Of a stretch of 64,000 bases of DNA, positions 27,901 to 36,927 are shown in pieces. A program made the translations under genes and the position numbers. The notes under the pieces are model-generated. The model had not been told where the DNA came from. It made no database searches and was given only the letters and a program-made list of their open reading frames with translations. The stretch comes from Asaccharospora irregularis DSM 2635 (lineage in GTDB: Bacteria > Bacillota > Clostridia > Peptostreptococcales > Peptostreptococcaceae), in assembly GCF_900129815.1 (NCBI RefSeq), contig NZ_FQWX01000001.1, positions 124,001-188,000 of the forward strand, written 5' to 3'. Each line of letters opens with the position of its first letter. Position 1 is the first letter of the stretch.

Positions 27901-27931
27901 AAAACCTGATATTATGCAACATCAGGTTTTT
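27901..27931 (-). terminator. Terminator after the uridine-kinase-like gene
   Basis: Inverted repeat AAAACCTGAT...CATCAGGTTTT with flanking T runs, about 20 bases past the stop at 27951. Confidence 0.8.
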
Positions 27932-27950
27932 AACAATAGATTCATTTAAG

Positions 27951-29618
27951 TTATTCTACTATCTTGCTTCCACCTATAAACTCTCTTATTATAGATGTAT
28001 TTGGTATATCGGATGTATCCTCTAATTCAACAAAATACTGAAGAAACTTTAACAATCTATTAGCCTCTATATAAGCAGGACTATCTATACCTATATCCTC
28101 CAACAATGACGTGGCATATTTCTTTAAAACTGCAATTTCATATACACAAGCTGAATTAAATATAACATCAGCCTGACCTTGGTATGGGAATATATTTTTA
28201 TCTTCTCCCCTTCTTACTGAAGGCCACTGCATTATTGTCTTCTCTGCATCATACCCTCTAAAATTGCTGTCTCTAACCATTCTCCTTATTAATCTTAAGT
28301 CTGTGGTTGGAATTCTATTATGATTATCTAAATTTATTTGAGTTAGTGCACTTATATATATTTTAAACTTATCTTTATCAGGTATTGATGATGTCAAAAT
28401 AGGGTTCAATCCGTGTATACCTTCTAATATAACAGGTTGATTCTTTTCGATTTTAAGCTTTTCACCTGTATACTCTCTTTTTCCTGTTTTAAAGTTAAAC
28501 TTTATAATATCTATCTCATCACCGTTAAACAAACTTGTAAGGTCCTTATTGAATTTATCCAAATCAATAGCATATATAGATTCAAAGTCATACTTACCAA
28601 ACTCATCTTTGGGAGTGTGTTCTCTATCTACAAAATAATCATCCAAAGATATTGATATAGGGTTTAGGTGATTAACCCTTAAATGTATGCATAGTTTATG
28701 AGCAAAACTAGTCTTACCAGATGAAGAAGGTGCTGCTATTAATATAAGCTTACTTTTTCTTTCATTTATCATATCAGCTATTTGAGATATCTTCTTTTCC
28801 TGAAGGGCCTCAACTGTTCTGATCATGTCTCCATATTTTTTGTTTTCTATTATTTTGTTAAGAGATAAAACCTTGTCTACACCCATAAGTTTTGACCACT
28901 GCTCAGCCTCATAGTATATATTGGCCAACTTCTCATCTGGCATAAACTTTCTAGGAACATTCTTGTCTTCCTTACTCGGTCCTAAAACTACAACACCTTT
29001 GTTATACAATTTTAAGTCAAATGTTTTTATATAGCCAGTTGATGGGACCATATACCCATAAAAATGGTCTATATAATCATTACATTTATAAACCTTAGTA
29101 TCATCATACTCTTTATACTTTAATAATTCTGCCTTTTCATATCTTCCCTCTTGCTCAAATAATTCTATGGCTTTTTGTCTTGTAGTCTCTATCTTTTCTA
29201 TAGTATAGTCATTTTCAACTATTTCAACCATTCTTTTCTTAATATTATCTATATCTTCTTCATTTAAAGTTCTCTCTCCATGAACTTCGCAGTACAACCC
29301 TCCTGATAAAGAGTGTTCTATAACTACATCACACTCGTTAAACAACTCTTTACATGCCATTATAAATATAAGTGATATTCCCCTAAAATATACCCTAAGA
29401 CCATCTGGGTTATTGGTATCTAAAAACTTTATATCACACTCTTCTTCAACCTCATAATTTAACTCTCTAATTTTTCTATCTACAATTGCAAGAGTTATAA
29501 ATCCCTTATAATCGTTATAAATATCTTTAGAAATCTCTTCTAATTTTATACCTGTAGAGTTATCTTTTAGTTCATATTGCTTTTGCTTTCCATTAACATT
29601 TAAATTTAACTTTTTCAT
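27951..29618 (-). CDS. Uridine kinase/phosphoribulokinase-family nucleoside kinase with TGS-like N-terminus
   Basis: A 555-residue cytoplasmic protein combining a ThrRS-like N-terminal half with a kinase. An N-terminal ubiquitin-like/TGS segment and a synthetase-editing-like region (VIEHSLSGGLYCEVHGERTL) are followed by the P-loop kinase domain: Walker A APSSSGKTS at about residue 294, ISLDDYFVDREHTPKDEFG, and VILEGIHGLNP. This fused architecture is common in clostridia and is usually annotated as nucleoside or uridine kinase. The true substrate is not established. Confidence 0.85.
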   Translation of the reverse strand: MKKLNLNVNGKQKQYELKDNSTGIKLEEISKDIYNDYKGFITLAIVDRKIRELNYEVEEECDIKFLDTNNPDGLRVYFRGISLIFIMACKELFNECDVVIEHSLSGGLYCEVHGERTLNEEDIDNIKKRMVEIVENDYTIEKIETTRQKAIELFEQEGRYEKAELLKYKEYDDTKVYKCNDYIDHFYGYMVPSTGYIKTFDLKLYNKGVVVLGPSKEDKNVPRKFMPDEKLANIYYEAEQWSKLMGVDKVLSLNKIIENKKYGDMIRTVEALQEKKISQIADMINERKSKLILIAAPSSSGKTSFAHKLCIHLRVNHLNPISISLDDYFVDREHTPKDEFGKYDFESIYAIDLDKFNKDLTSLFNGDEIDIIKFNFKTGKREYTGEKLKIEKNQPVILEGIHGLNPILTSSIPDKDKFKIYISALTQINLDNHNRIPTTDLRLIRRMVRDSNFRGYDAEKTIMQWPSVRRGEDKNIFPYQGQADVIFNSACVYEIAVLKKYATSLLEDIGIDSPAYIEANRLLKFLQYFVELEDTSDIPNTSIIREFIGGSKIVE

Positions 29619-29656
29619 AGCATTTTCCTTTCCCCTTATATAGGAAAAAGAGGTGA

Positions 29657-30418
29657 CTAAACCTCTTCCTTGATAAAATTTAATTTGTTTATAGAATCCT
29701 CAATATATTCATAACCAACTTCTAATACTAGGTATTCTGGTCCAAGGTTTAATACATCATATATATGACTTTCTGGCAGAATCCCCATACCTACTCCAAG
29801 ATGACTATCCTCAAATCCATTATTATCACTAAGGTGAACTATATTTATTCTTTTTTTTAACTTAGAAATATAGTCGTCTTTACTTATTAAATAATGACCT
29901 GTATCATAACAAAAACACACCTTGGAGTTATCTATATTTTTAAATATGTATTCAAAATCAGATACTTTATTCCCAACATTAGAGATATCCCCACCTTTAG
30001 AATATGTATTCTCTATTGAAATAGTTATATCTCCATCTAAATAAATCTGATTTAAAAAATCGATACTATTTTTTAGGTATTTGTATCTGTTCATTGTCAA
30101 CCTATCTGTTATAGCATAACCTAGATGAATGTTGAAATACTTAATATCAAATCCTAAAAGTTTGCTGTGTACCTCAACTATAAATTGAACCCAGTTATGT
30201 CTTATATACTTTATATTATCACAAGTATTTAGTTCCATGGGTAAATGAATTCCAACAGATAGTCCAAGCTTAGAAATTATATCTTTGTATTTGTATAATT
30301 CTTCGCAGTCCTCTATATTGTCTATTCCTATTTCTATATGGATTATAGTCCTTGATTTTTTACATACTTCTAAGACATCATCTATATTAAATAAAAGTGC
30401 TGATACCCCAATTTTCAT
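29657..30418 (-). CDS. TIM-barrel sugar phosphate isomerase/epimerase-like protein
   Basis: A 253-residue AP_endonuc_2-type barrel. Segments consistent with metal-binding strands are IHIEIGID, VGIHLPMELN, FNIHLGYA, ISIENTYSKGG, CFCYDTGHYL, IVHLSDNNG and LVLEVGYEY. The layout matches xylose isomerase-like epimerases and endonuclease IV relatives. Substrate unknown. The gene ends 8 bases from lepB's end-to-start gap, so it is cotranscribed with lepB, with no obvious metabolic partner. Confidence 0.7.
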   Translation of the reverse strand: MKIGVSALLFNIDDVLEVCKKSRTIIHIEIGIDNIEDCEELYKYKDIISKLGLSVGIHLPMELNTCDNIKYIRHNWVQFIVEVHSKLLGFDIKYFNIHLGYAITDRLTMNRYKYLKNSIDFLNQIYLDGDITISIENTYSKGGDISNVGNKVSDFEYIFKNIDNSKVCFCYDTGHYLISKDDYISKLKKRINIVHLSDNNGFEDSHLGVGMGILPESHIYDVLNLGPEYLVLEVGYEYIEDSINKLNFIKEEV

Positions 30419-30426
30419 AAGGATAC

Positions 30427-30960
30427 CTACTTAACTACTCCTATTTTTGAAAATGGAAATAATCTAACTACAACTTCTCCCATTATATCTTTTTCATCTA
30501 TCAACCCAACTTGATCATATCTGCTATCCAAGCTATCTTCTCTATTATCCCCCATAGCAAATACCTTTCCTTCTGGTACAGTTATATCAATATTTCCATC
30601 TGTGTAATTATCATGTATATAAGGCTCCTCTATTAATTTATCATTTACATAAACTTTAGAGTCCTGTATTTTTATATGATCTCCCTCTACTGCTATAACT
30701 CTCTTTACTAAGTCTTTTTTCTTACCGTCATCTTGTTCTAAATTTGTACCAAATACTATTATATCTCCATGTTCTGGCTCTCCAATTTTGTATGCTGTTC
30801 TATTTATTACTAAATAATCATTTTCGTCTAAAGTAGGAAACATCGATTCCCCTCTTACCAACGTAGGTCTTACAAATCTAGTAATTACAAAAGCTGCTAC
30901 AAGTGCTATTGCAATTACCTTTATCCACTCCAGTATCTCATTTTTTATTTTTTCACTCAC
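30427..30960 (-). CDS. lepB: Signal peptidase I
   Basis: A 177-residue membrane-anchored serine protease that removes signal peptides outside the membrane. One N-terminal helix (about residues 11-30) is followed by box B RGESMFPTL with the catalytic Ser, box D DLVKRVIAVEGD with the catalytic Lys, and box E MGDNREDSLDSR. I start at the GTG at 30958-30960, nine bases after AGGAG; the ATG nine bases upstream has no spacing to that site. Single-helix length is typical of Gram-positive enzymes. Confidence 0.95.
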   Translation of the reverse strand: MSEKIKNEILEWIKVIAIALVAAFVITRFVRPTLVRGESMFPTLDENDYLVINRTAYKIGEPEHGDIIVFGTNLEQDDGKKKDLVKRVIAVEGDHIKIQDSKVYVNDKLIEEPYIHDNYTDGNIDITVPEGKVFAMGDNREDSLDSRYDQVGLIDEKDIMGEVVVRLFPFSKIGVVK

Positions 30961-31003
30961 GAATACCATCTCCTTTACAACAAGCCTTACCTAATAAGTA
31001 TAA

Positions 31004-31801
31004 TTAAACTGTGTAGTTTCCTATAAGCTGAGTAGCTATTTCATTGATATTGTCATATTTATTTTTAGAAATTCCTAGGTCTAACAATTCACAGACCTTT
31101 ATTAAATCCTGAACTACCTCCATAGGATCTCCATATATTTCTTCAATATCTTCTTTGCTTACACCTCTAAAACCATGCCCTACTGGACATTCATTTCTAA
31201 GTCTAATTAAATTTTCTAGTCTTTCACCATTTAAAATTTCTATTACCTTTTCCATTCTCTTTGTCTTATTTAAGTATTTATTAATATAGTGGGTAACACC
31301 ATGTATTAAATTTCCATTATATATATTATACTTCTTTTTCAATACATATAATATGTTTTTCTTTGACACCATGTGACCATACATACACACCCTGTATTTT
31401 TTAGACTCTTTCGTACTGACAAAAATATACTTAAACAAAGCTTCCTTTAACCTATATAGCCTCCCTAAGAAATCTATATACTCTTCGTTTACAATCTGTA
31501 TTTTGATATTTTCTATTAATTCAGATAGTATATCCTCTGGTTCCCCTGAATTTAAATGCACTAGATTTTGAGTTAATTTTTTTATTTCATTTGTAGATAA
31601 CAAATCCCTGCTTGTTTGGTTTATAAATTCCTCAGCTCTTTTAAAATCGAAATTGATAGCGTATTTACAAGACTTTATAAGGAAGTATAAATCACCTTCC
31701 AATATATCTGCATCCTCTAATATATCCAAAACTGTACAATAATCGTATTTCTGCAAAAATTTAAAAATTATATACTCTTGTTGCTTATTTAAATTTCCCA
31801 C
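31004..31801 (-). CDS. Stand-alone Csm6-like HEPN-domain protein, putative RNase
   Basis: A 265-residue protein I do not recognise as a named family, but two segments match the HEPN region of Csm6/Csx1/Cas02710 proteins. RLYRLKEALFKYI (about residues 114-126) resembles their RLYR-x-x-E helix. LRNECPVGHGF has the R-x6-H HEPN ribonuclease motif (Arg202, His209). The first half is helical and contains no Rossmann-like CARF domain for cyclic oligoadenylate. I start at the GTG at 31799-31801, behind AGGAGGTG; the ATG eight codons earlier has no site. It sits inside a housekeeping run (lepB to RsmF-like) with no cas genes. RNase activity is inference. Confidence 0.55.
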   Translation of the reverse strand: MGNLNKQQEYIIFKFLQKYDYCTVLDILEDADILEGDLYFLIKSCKYAINFDFKRAEEFINQTSRDLLSTNEIKKLTQNLVHLNSGEPEDILSELIENIKIQIVNEEYIDFLGRLYRLKEALFKYIFVSTKESKKYRVCMYGHMVSKKNILYVLKKKYNIYNGNLIHGVTHYINKYLNKTKRMEKVIEILNGERLENLIRLRNECPVGHGFRGVSKEDIEEIYGDPMEVVQDLIKVCELLDLGISKNKYDNINEIATQLIGNYTV

Positions 31802-31860
31802 AATACACCTCCTAAAACATTTCATGTTTTAGTATTATACAGTATCATGAATTTTATTAC

Positions 31861-33159
31861 TTAATAAGTTATTCTACGACCTTTTGGGTAATGATTTTTT
31901 AAAACGCCATTTGATTCTTTGCCCCAGCCTAGTGGTATTCCTTCTACAGTTACAAGTACCCATCCTCTACTTTGATTAGTGTTTATAGTGTTTCCTCTAA
32001 GGTACTGATATACCTCCTGACTATCTACACTAAAATCTTCTGTATATTTTGCATCACATTTCTTTATATAATGAGACAAAGCATGAGATGGCTCAAATCT
32101 ATTCTTTTTTAATATACCTACATGAAGACCACATCTTAACACTTTCAATCCATTAGTGTCAGGTGCATTATTAGGAATTAAATATAAGTTTTCTCCCCTT
32201 AAATTAAATCTATCTTCTAGTTTTATATTTAAGAACTTACTTTCAAATTCTCTATAATATTTCAACTCTTTTCCCATTTTCCTAATATTAATAGTATTAA
32301 CTTTACTTTTTTCTTCATCTAATTTATGTATTTTAGCTACAAAGTGGCCTTCTCCTTTTATTTTGTGAGGCCATAGTCTCTTTATATCTATTAGTTTAGC
32401 ATTTGGATACTCTTTTATAAACTCCTCTATTACCATTTCATTTTCTTCTCTAGAAAAAGTACATGTAGAGTACACTAAGGTTCCTCCCTTTTTTAGCATA
32501 TCATATCCATCTCTTATAAGCTGTCTTTGAATACTTTGACATTCTATAACCTTTGTATAACTCCAATCTTTAATTGCAACCTCGTCCTTTCTAAACATCC
32601 CTTGTCCAGAACAAGGTGCATCTATTAAAACCTTATCAAAATAACCTCGAAATACCTTATTTAGTCTTTCTGAATCTGTGTTAGTTATTATACAATTTTT
32701 TGCCCCAAATCTCTCTAAATTCTCTCCCAAAGCTCGTACTCTTGTAGAATTTATTTCATTTGATACAAGGAGTCCTGTATTGTTCAATCTTGATAATATG
32801 TATGTGGACTTTCCTCCAGGAGCGGCACACATATCAAGTACAATGTCGCCCTCCTCTATATCTAATTTGGGTACAACACTCATAGCTGAGGGCTCTTGTA
32901 TATAATAAGCTCCTGCCTCATGCAATGGATTTTTACCAGGTTTGGAATTACTTTCATGATAATAAAAACCATCTTCTGTCCACTCTATAGGAGATAATTC
33001 AAATAAATTCAAATCTAACATTTCTTTTTTTCCTATTTTTAAAGTGTTAAGTCTTAGTCCAGTTGTTTTTGGGCTTTTATAACTTTCTATAAAATCGTCA
33101 TACTCTTCTCTAAGTAATTCTTTCATATCGTCTAAAAATTTTTCTGGTAAGTCGATCAA
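31861..33159 (-). CDS. NOL1/NOP2/Sun family RNA m5C methyltransferase (RsmF/YebU-like)
   Basis: A 432-residue SAM-dependent methyltransferase. The N-terminal segment TTGLRLNTLKIGKKE is followed by YIQEPSAMSVV and motif I CAAPGGKSTYIL. Motif IV IDAPCSGQGMFRKDE and motif VI VYSTCTFSREENE both carry the paired cysteines of the m5C mechanism. A C-terminal PUA-like/RsmF-B domain ends in VEGIPLGWGKESNGVLKNHYPKG. The target is most likely a 16S rRNA cytosine. Confidence 0.92.
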   Translation of the reverse strand: MIDLPEKFLDDMKELLREEYDDFIESYKSPKTTGLRLNTLKIGKKEMLDLNLFELSPIEWTEDGFYYHESNSKPGKNPLHEAGAYYIQEPSAMSVVPKLDIEEGDIVLDMCAAPGGKSTYILSRLNNTGLLVSNEINSTRVRALGENLERFGAKNCIITNTDSERLNKVFRGYFDKVLIDAPCSGQGMFRKDEVAIKDWSYTKVIECQSIQRQLIRDGYDMLKKGGTLVYSTCTFSREENEMVIEEFIKEYPNAKLIDIKRLWPHKIKGEGHFVAKIHKLDEEKSKVNTINIRKMGKELKYYREFESKFLNIKLEDRFNLRGENLYLIPNNAPDTNGLKVLRCGLHVGILKKNRFEPSHALSHYIKKCDAKYTEDFSVDSQEVYQYLRGNTINTNQSRGWVLVTVEGIPLGWGKESNGVLKNHYPKGRRITY

Positions 33160-33198
33160 ATTCCATCTTCCCTTCTGTCTTATGTCTCTTTTTAATGT

Positions 33199-33927
33199 CT
33201 ACATTTTTTTAGTTTTTCTAAGTTTAAACCTTTTTCTCTTAAAAAATCTTACTTTTGAAATATTTGTATAGTACTCTAACTTATCTAAGTTATTTTTCCA
33301 TAAAAATACTATATAAATTACAAATAATATAATAGCCCATCTATATTCTATTATCAATATAAAATCGAAAATGCCATGAAGTAAAATAGGTAATATTATT
33401 GACATTATAAAGTACTCTCTTTTTTTTATTTTATCATCTGAAAACTTGTATTTTGATATATAATATCCCATAGTAATTGCAAACATTATATGACCAGGTA
33501 TAGATATTATCGCCCTACTTAGACCTAATTCAAATACAAAGTCTCTACTCTCAGACATTATATATATTAAATTTTCTATACTTGCAAATCCAAGAGATAA
33601 AAATATAGAGTATATAACTCCATCTAACTTTTCATTGAAGTGTTTTTCTTTGAATAGTATAGGTATCAAAATCAAAGCCTTCAAACCTTCCTCTGTAAGA
33701 CCAGCAACTATAAATGCTATATATATATAGTTGTACCATCCATCTAAAATATTTATTTTAACTAAAAATCTTTCTATAATTATTGCAAATACACTTAAAA
33801 TTGCACCTAAAACAAAGTACTTAACCAGTATTACTATCGGTTCCTTTTCATATTTATCTTTTAGATATATCCAAAATACAAATGCCACCACTGGAGCTAA
33901 CGCTAATACTAATAAATCTATCGCCAT
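33199..33927 (-). CDS. prsW: PrsW family intramembrane metalloprotease
   Basis: A 242-residue, roughly seven-helix membrane protein of the CAAX/PrsW glutamic-type protease group. Key motifs are LTEEGLKALI (EExxK), GFASIENLIYI, PGHIMFAITMGYY and ILLHGIFDF, carrying the conserved Glu and His residues. PrsW cuts anti-sigma factors (RsiW in Bacillus, RsiT in C. difficile). No obvious anti-sigma substrate is adjacent. The neighbouring sleC gene on the other strand resembles the C. difficile arrangement as I recall it. Confidence 0.87.
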   Translation of the reverse strand: MAIDLLVLALAPVVAFVFWIYLKDKYEKEPIVILVKYFVLGAILSVFAIIIERFLVKINILDGWYNYIYIAFIVAGLTEEGLKALILIPILFKEKHFNEKLDGVIYSIFLSLGFASIENLIYIMSESRDFVFELGLSRAIISIPGHIMFAITMGYYISKYKFSDDKIKKREYFIMSIILPILLHGIFDFILIIEYRWAIILFVIYIVFLWKNNLDKLEYYTNISKVRFFKRKRFKLRKTKKM

Positions 33928-33982
33928 AAAATAAAATTCCTCTCTTTTATATTTTCAATATATATTATTTCCATTTTTCTTA

Positions 33983-34034
33983 ACAAAATAATAGTTATAT
34001 TCATACAATAGAATAGTTATATTCATACAATAGA
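33983..34034 (+). promoter_or_regulatory. Duplicated sigma-K-like promoter elements upstream of sleC
   Basis: Two perfect tandem copies of a 22-base unit (33991-34012, 34013-34034) each contain CATACAATA, which fits the mother-cell sigma-K -10 (CATANNNTA), at 34002-34010 and 34024-34032. Exactly 17 bases before each lies an AC (33983-33984 and 34005-34006), the sigma-K -35 core. The duplication therefore makes a second complete element. sleC starts 44 bases after the second one. Sigma assignment is inference from consensus. Confidence 0.6.
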
Positions 34035-34076
34035 ATATACTAGCATTTTAAAGTTATTTATAGAAAGGGTGATTTT

Positions 34077-35348
34077 ATGCAAGATGGTTTTTTAACGGTT
34101 AGCGTAATTGACTCTGCTACCAACAGACCTATAAAAGATGCCACTGTAAACGTGTATTCTGTTCCGGAGAATGGAGAAAGTTCTTCTGCTTTATATCAAA
34201 ATTTAAAGAGTAATGAGTCCGGTCAAGTCGTAGATTTAAAACTTCCAGCTCCGGATATATCATATTCTCAGGAGCCTTCTGATGTCAGACCGTATAGTCA
34301 GTATATTGTAGAGGCTATTATAGACGGATATGAGACGGTCGTTGTAGAAGGTACTCAGCTTTTCCCAACTATAGAAGCTAGACAAAATATGCCCCTACCA
34401 CCCAAGACGAGAAGCAGAATGTCATACTCTAGACAAAATGAGGTTGTTTTTAGAATTGAGGAAAATACATTATACGGAACATATCCTCCAAAGATACCCG
34501 AAAGCAGTTTGAAACCACTGCCTCCTCCTACAGGATTTGTAGTTCTTGATAATGCTGTGGTACCTGAGTTTATAGTTGTACATGACGGTCTTCCAGAAGA
34601 TACTTCTGCAAAAAACTACTGGATTCCTTTTAAGGATTATATTAAAAATGTAGCTTCTTCTGAAATATATTCAACTTGGCCCCAACAAACTATTTACTCA
34701 AATATAGTAGCTATTATCTCATTTACTCTAAACAGAGTTTTTACTGAATGGTACAGAAATAAAGGGTACAATTTTACAATAACTTCATCAACTGCTTATG
34801 ATCATAAATTTATATATAATAGAAATATATTCAACACTATATCTGTAGCGGTAGATGATATTTTTAATACGTATATAAAAAGACCTCCTACAGCTAGACA
34901 GCCACTTCTAGCACAGTACTGCGATGGCATAAAATCACAGTGTCCTGGTCAAATGACTCAGTGGGGTAGCAAAGATTTAGGAGATGAAGGATATGATTTC
35001 AAAGCTATACTAAGACACTTCTATGGAAATGAAATCGTTTTTGAAAAAGCACCTATTGTAAGCGGTGTACCTGTTTCATACCCTGGGTATCCACTACAGG
35101 CTAGTTTATATAATAAATATGTTAAGACTATACAAAATCAACTTAATGCTATATCAAATTCATACCCTGCTATACCTAAAGTTAAAGAAGATGGTATATA
35201 TGGTGAGAATACTTCTGCAGCTGTAAAAACATTCCAGCAAATATTTGGATTACCTCAAAGTGGCATAGTTGATTTTAAAACTTGGTATGAGATATCTAGG
35301 GTGTATGTGGCAACTACAAAAATTGCTTCTTTAAACCCTGTTATATAA
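34077..35348 (+). CDS. sleC: Spore cortex-lytic enzyme SleC (pre-pro form)
   Basis: A 423-residue precursor of the clostridial germination enzyme that degrades spore cortex after Csp proteases activate it. The N-terminal pre/pro region (about 1-150) begins MQDGFLTVSVIDSATN and contains the DVRPYSQYIVEA segment. The SpoIID-like lytic domain carries the putative catalytic Glu196 in NVASSEIYSTWP, then LNRVFTEWYRNKGYNFTITS, YCDGIKSQCPGQMTQWGSK and LRHFYGN. A C-terminal peptidoglycan-binding repeat (about 345-410) contains VKEDGIYGENTSAAVKTFQ. No signal peptide, as expected for a mother-cell product packed into the spore. RBS GAAAGGGTGAT. Confidence 0.95.
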   Translation: MQDGFLTVSVIDSATNRPIKDATVNVYSVPENGESSSALYQNLKSNESGQVVDLKLPAPDISYSQEPSDVRPYSQYIVEAIIDGYETVVVEGTQLFPTIEARQNMPLPPKTRSRMSYSRQNEVVFRIEENTLYGTYPPKIPESSLKPLPPPTGFVVLDNAVVPEFIVVHDGLPEDTSAKNYWIPFKDYIKNVASSEIYSTWPQQTIYSNIVAIISFTLNRVFTEWYRNKGYNFTITSSTAYDHKFIYNRNIFNTISVAVDDIFNTYIKRPPTARQPLLAQYCDGIKSQCPGQMTQWGSKDLGDEGYDFKAILRHFYGNEIVFEKAPIVSGVPVSYPGYPLQASLYNKYVKTIQNQLNAISNSYPAIPKVKEDGIYGENTSAAVKTFQQIFGLPQSGIVDFKTWYEISRVYVATTKIASLNPVI

Positions 35349-35389
35349 ACCCTATACAATACTAACATATAAATTAGTTTAATATATAC

Positions 35390-35431
35390 AAAAGAGTCAA
35401 CCATCACATTTTCTTGAAGTTGACTCTTTTT
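35390..35431 (+). terminator. Terminator after sleC
   Basis: Inverted repeat AAAAGAGTCAAC...GTTGACTCTTTTT with flanking A and T runs, usable in both directions. Confidence 0.85.
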
Positions 35432-35484
35432 GTATATACTAAAATTTTAAAATGAGTTTTCTATTTATTTAATAATTTTTCTAT

Positions 35485-36855
35485 TTATTTAAATATATCT
35501 AAATACTTTTCCTTTAGTATATGATCTATAACGTCCACTTTTATTGGAAACTCGGGTATACCTGCTGCATACGGTGCTATATCATACAAATCAAAATAGA
35601 TAACAAGGCTATCATCTCGTACATAATACTTTTGACCTTTCTTTACTCCAGAAAATTGATATATACCTTCATTTTCTTTGTTTTCCTTAACTAATTCTTC
35701 TATCTGTTTTCTTATCTCTTTATCTATGACTATTTTATAATCTGAACCATCCTTAAAAAAATCATCTAAATTTAGAAACTTTCCATCTCTCATGTCTATG
35801 TTGTAAGATATATCCTCATACATTCCATGAGCTCCACCACTATATTGATAATATCTAACCTTTATACTCAACATATTATTGCTATTTTTCTCAACATCAA
35901 AGTTTATGTTTACTACGAATTTATTTTTATTTTCTTTATTATCTCCTAAATATTTTTTAGCCTCTTCCTGGGCATTGTTATAAAAGCTCATAATATCATT
36001 TCTAATCTTATCATTTATTGATTTTTCAATGGTCTTATTTGATGTGGTTATTATAGGTATATTTATCACACTGTTTATATACTCATTATTTTCTGTTATT
36101 GTTTGTGTGTCTATATTCGCTTCTATAGAATCTGTATCCGCCACACTTATTTTATTTTTAAATATAGAGTGCGGTATTTTAAATTCATATGCTATATTTT
36201 TCCCACTTTCTTTGTATGGATTAAAATAAACACTTATCCCTCCATCTATTATCGAATAATTTGTGTATTTATCTATGTTAATTCTGGACATATCTAGTCC
36301 TTCTTTATTATCTTTTTTGGTTTTAATTATATGATTCTTAATTACCTCTTTATAGTCTTCATTATTTTTTAAAAAATTATCTAAAAATATTCTTTGTCCT
36401 GTCTTGAGGTCAAAAATGTAACTATCTTTTTCAAACTTAGTATTGTTTTTACTGGATTTTGTATCTCTAGTTATAACTATGTTCAGTAAGTTGCTATCCT
36501 CAAATGCAACATAGTAATTTATATCTATAACTGACTTGTCCTTTTTCTCTAAAGTATCTTTAATCTGTCTTTGATTGTTTATAAATTGATTTATATTCTT
36601 TCTTATATATGAATTCATATATCTCTCTATTTCTTTATTGTAATAGTGAATCTGAGGCATTTTTATATTTATAGATATGTTTTTATCATTTATATTATAC
36701 TTCTCCTCAGTTATCTTTATAACCCTTAAACCTCCAGATATGTTTGTTTGTAATGAGCTTCGCACTTTTAAAATATCAGTCTTTGTAACCACTAATGCCA
36801 GCGATCCCAATAAAATCCCCAGCATTAGTATATTTGAAAATAATCTTTTTTTCAT
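35485..36855 (-). CDS. Secreted/anchored protein with two RsiV-like (DUF4163/DUF3298) units
   Basis: A 456-residue protein with one N-terminal membrane segment or signal anchor (about residues 8-25) and an extracytoplasmic region made of two similar units of about 200 residues. Each pairs a DUF4163-like part with a DUF3298-like part: YIFDLKTGQRIFLDNFLKNNEDY / ISVYFNPYKESGKNIAYEFKIP in unit 1, and YNIDMRDGKFLNLDDFFKDGSDY / LVIYFDLYDIAPYAAGIPEFPI in unit 2. It lacks the sigma-binding N-terminus of RsiV, and no sigma gene is adjacent. Unit 2 keeps the GGAHG motif. Function unknown; lysozyme or peptidoglycan binding is a guess from RsiV and PdaC. Confidence 0.75.
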   Translation of the reverse strand: MKKRLFSNILMLGILLGSLALVVTKTDILKVRSSLQTNISGGLRVIKITEEKYNINDKNISINIKMPQIHYYNKEIERYMNSYIRKNINQFINNQRQIKDTLEKKDKSVIDINYYVAFEDSNLLNIVITRDTKSSKNNTKFEKDSYIFDLKTGQRIFLDNFLKNNEDYKEVIKNHIIKTKKDNKEGLDMSRINIDKYTNYSIIDGGISVYFNPYKESGKNIAYEFKIPHSIFKNKISVADTDSIEANIDTQTITENNEYINSVINIPIITTSNKTIEKSINDKIRNDIMSFYNNAQEEAKKYLGDNKENKNKFVVNINFDVEKNSNNMLSIKVRYYQYSGGAHGMYEDISYNIDMRDGKFLNLDDFFKDGSDYKIVIDKEIRKQIEELVKENKENEGIYQFSGVKKGQKYYVRDDSLVIYFDLYDIAPYAAGIPEFPIKVDVIDHILKEKYLDIFK

Positions 36856-36865
36856 TTTATATATT

Positions 36866-36913
36866 CCTCCTAAACAAACAAGCTTATTATTTAATCTTCT
36901 TATTATGTTTAGG
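36866..36913 (-). promoter_or_regulatory. Inverted repeat overlapping the ribosome site of the RsiV-like double protein
   Basis: CCTAAACA (36869-36876) and TGTTTAGG (36906-36913) form an 8-base-pair stem whose 3' arm on the minus strand runs directly into the AGGAGG of the gene. A folded stem would partly hide that site. No T run follows. Confidence 0.4.
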
Positions 36914-36927
36914 AATCTTTTATTTAT

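Noticed and set aside
31814-31832. Small palindrome AAAACAT/ATGTTTT before the HEPN gene as a terminator of the RsmF-like gene
   Set aside because: No T run follows; it leads straight into a ribosome site, and the arms are weak AT pairs.
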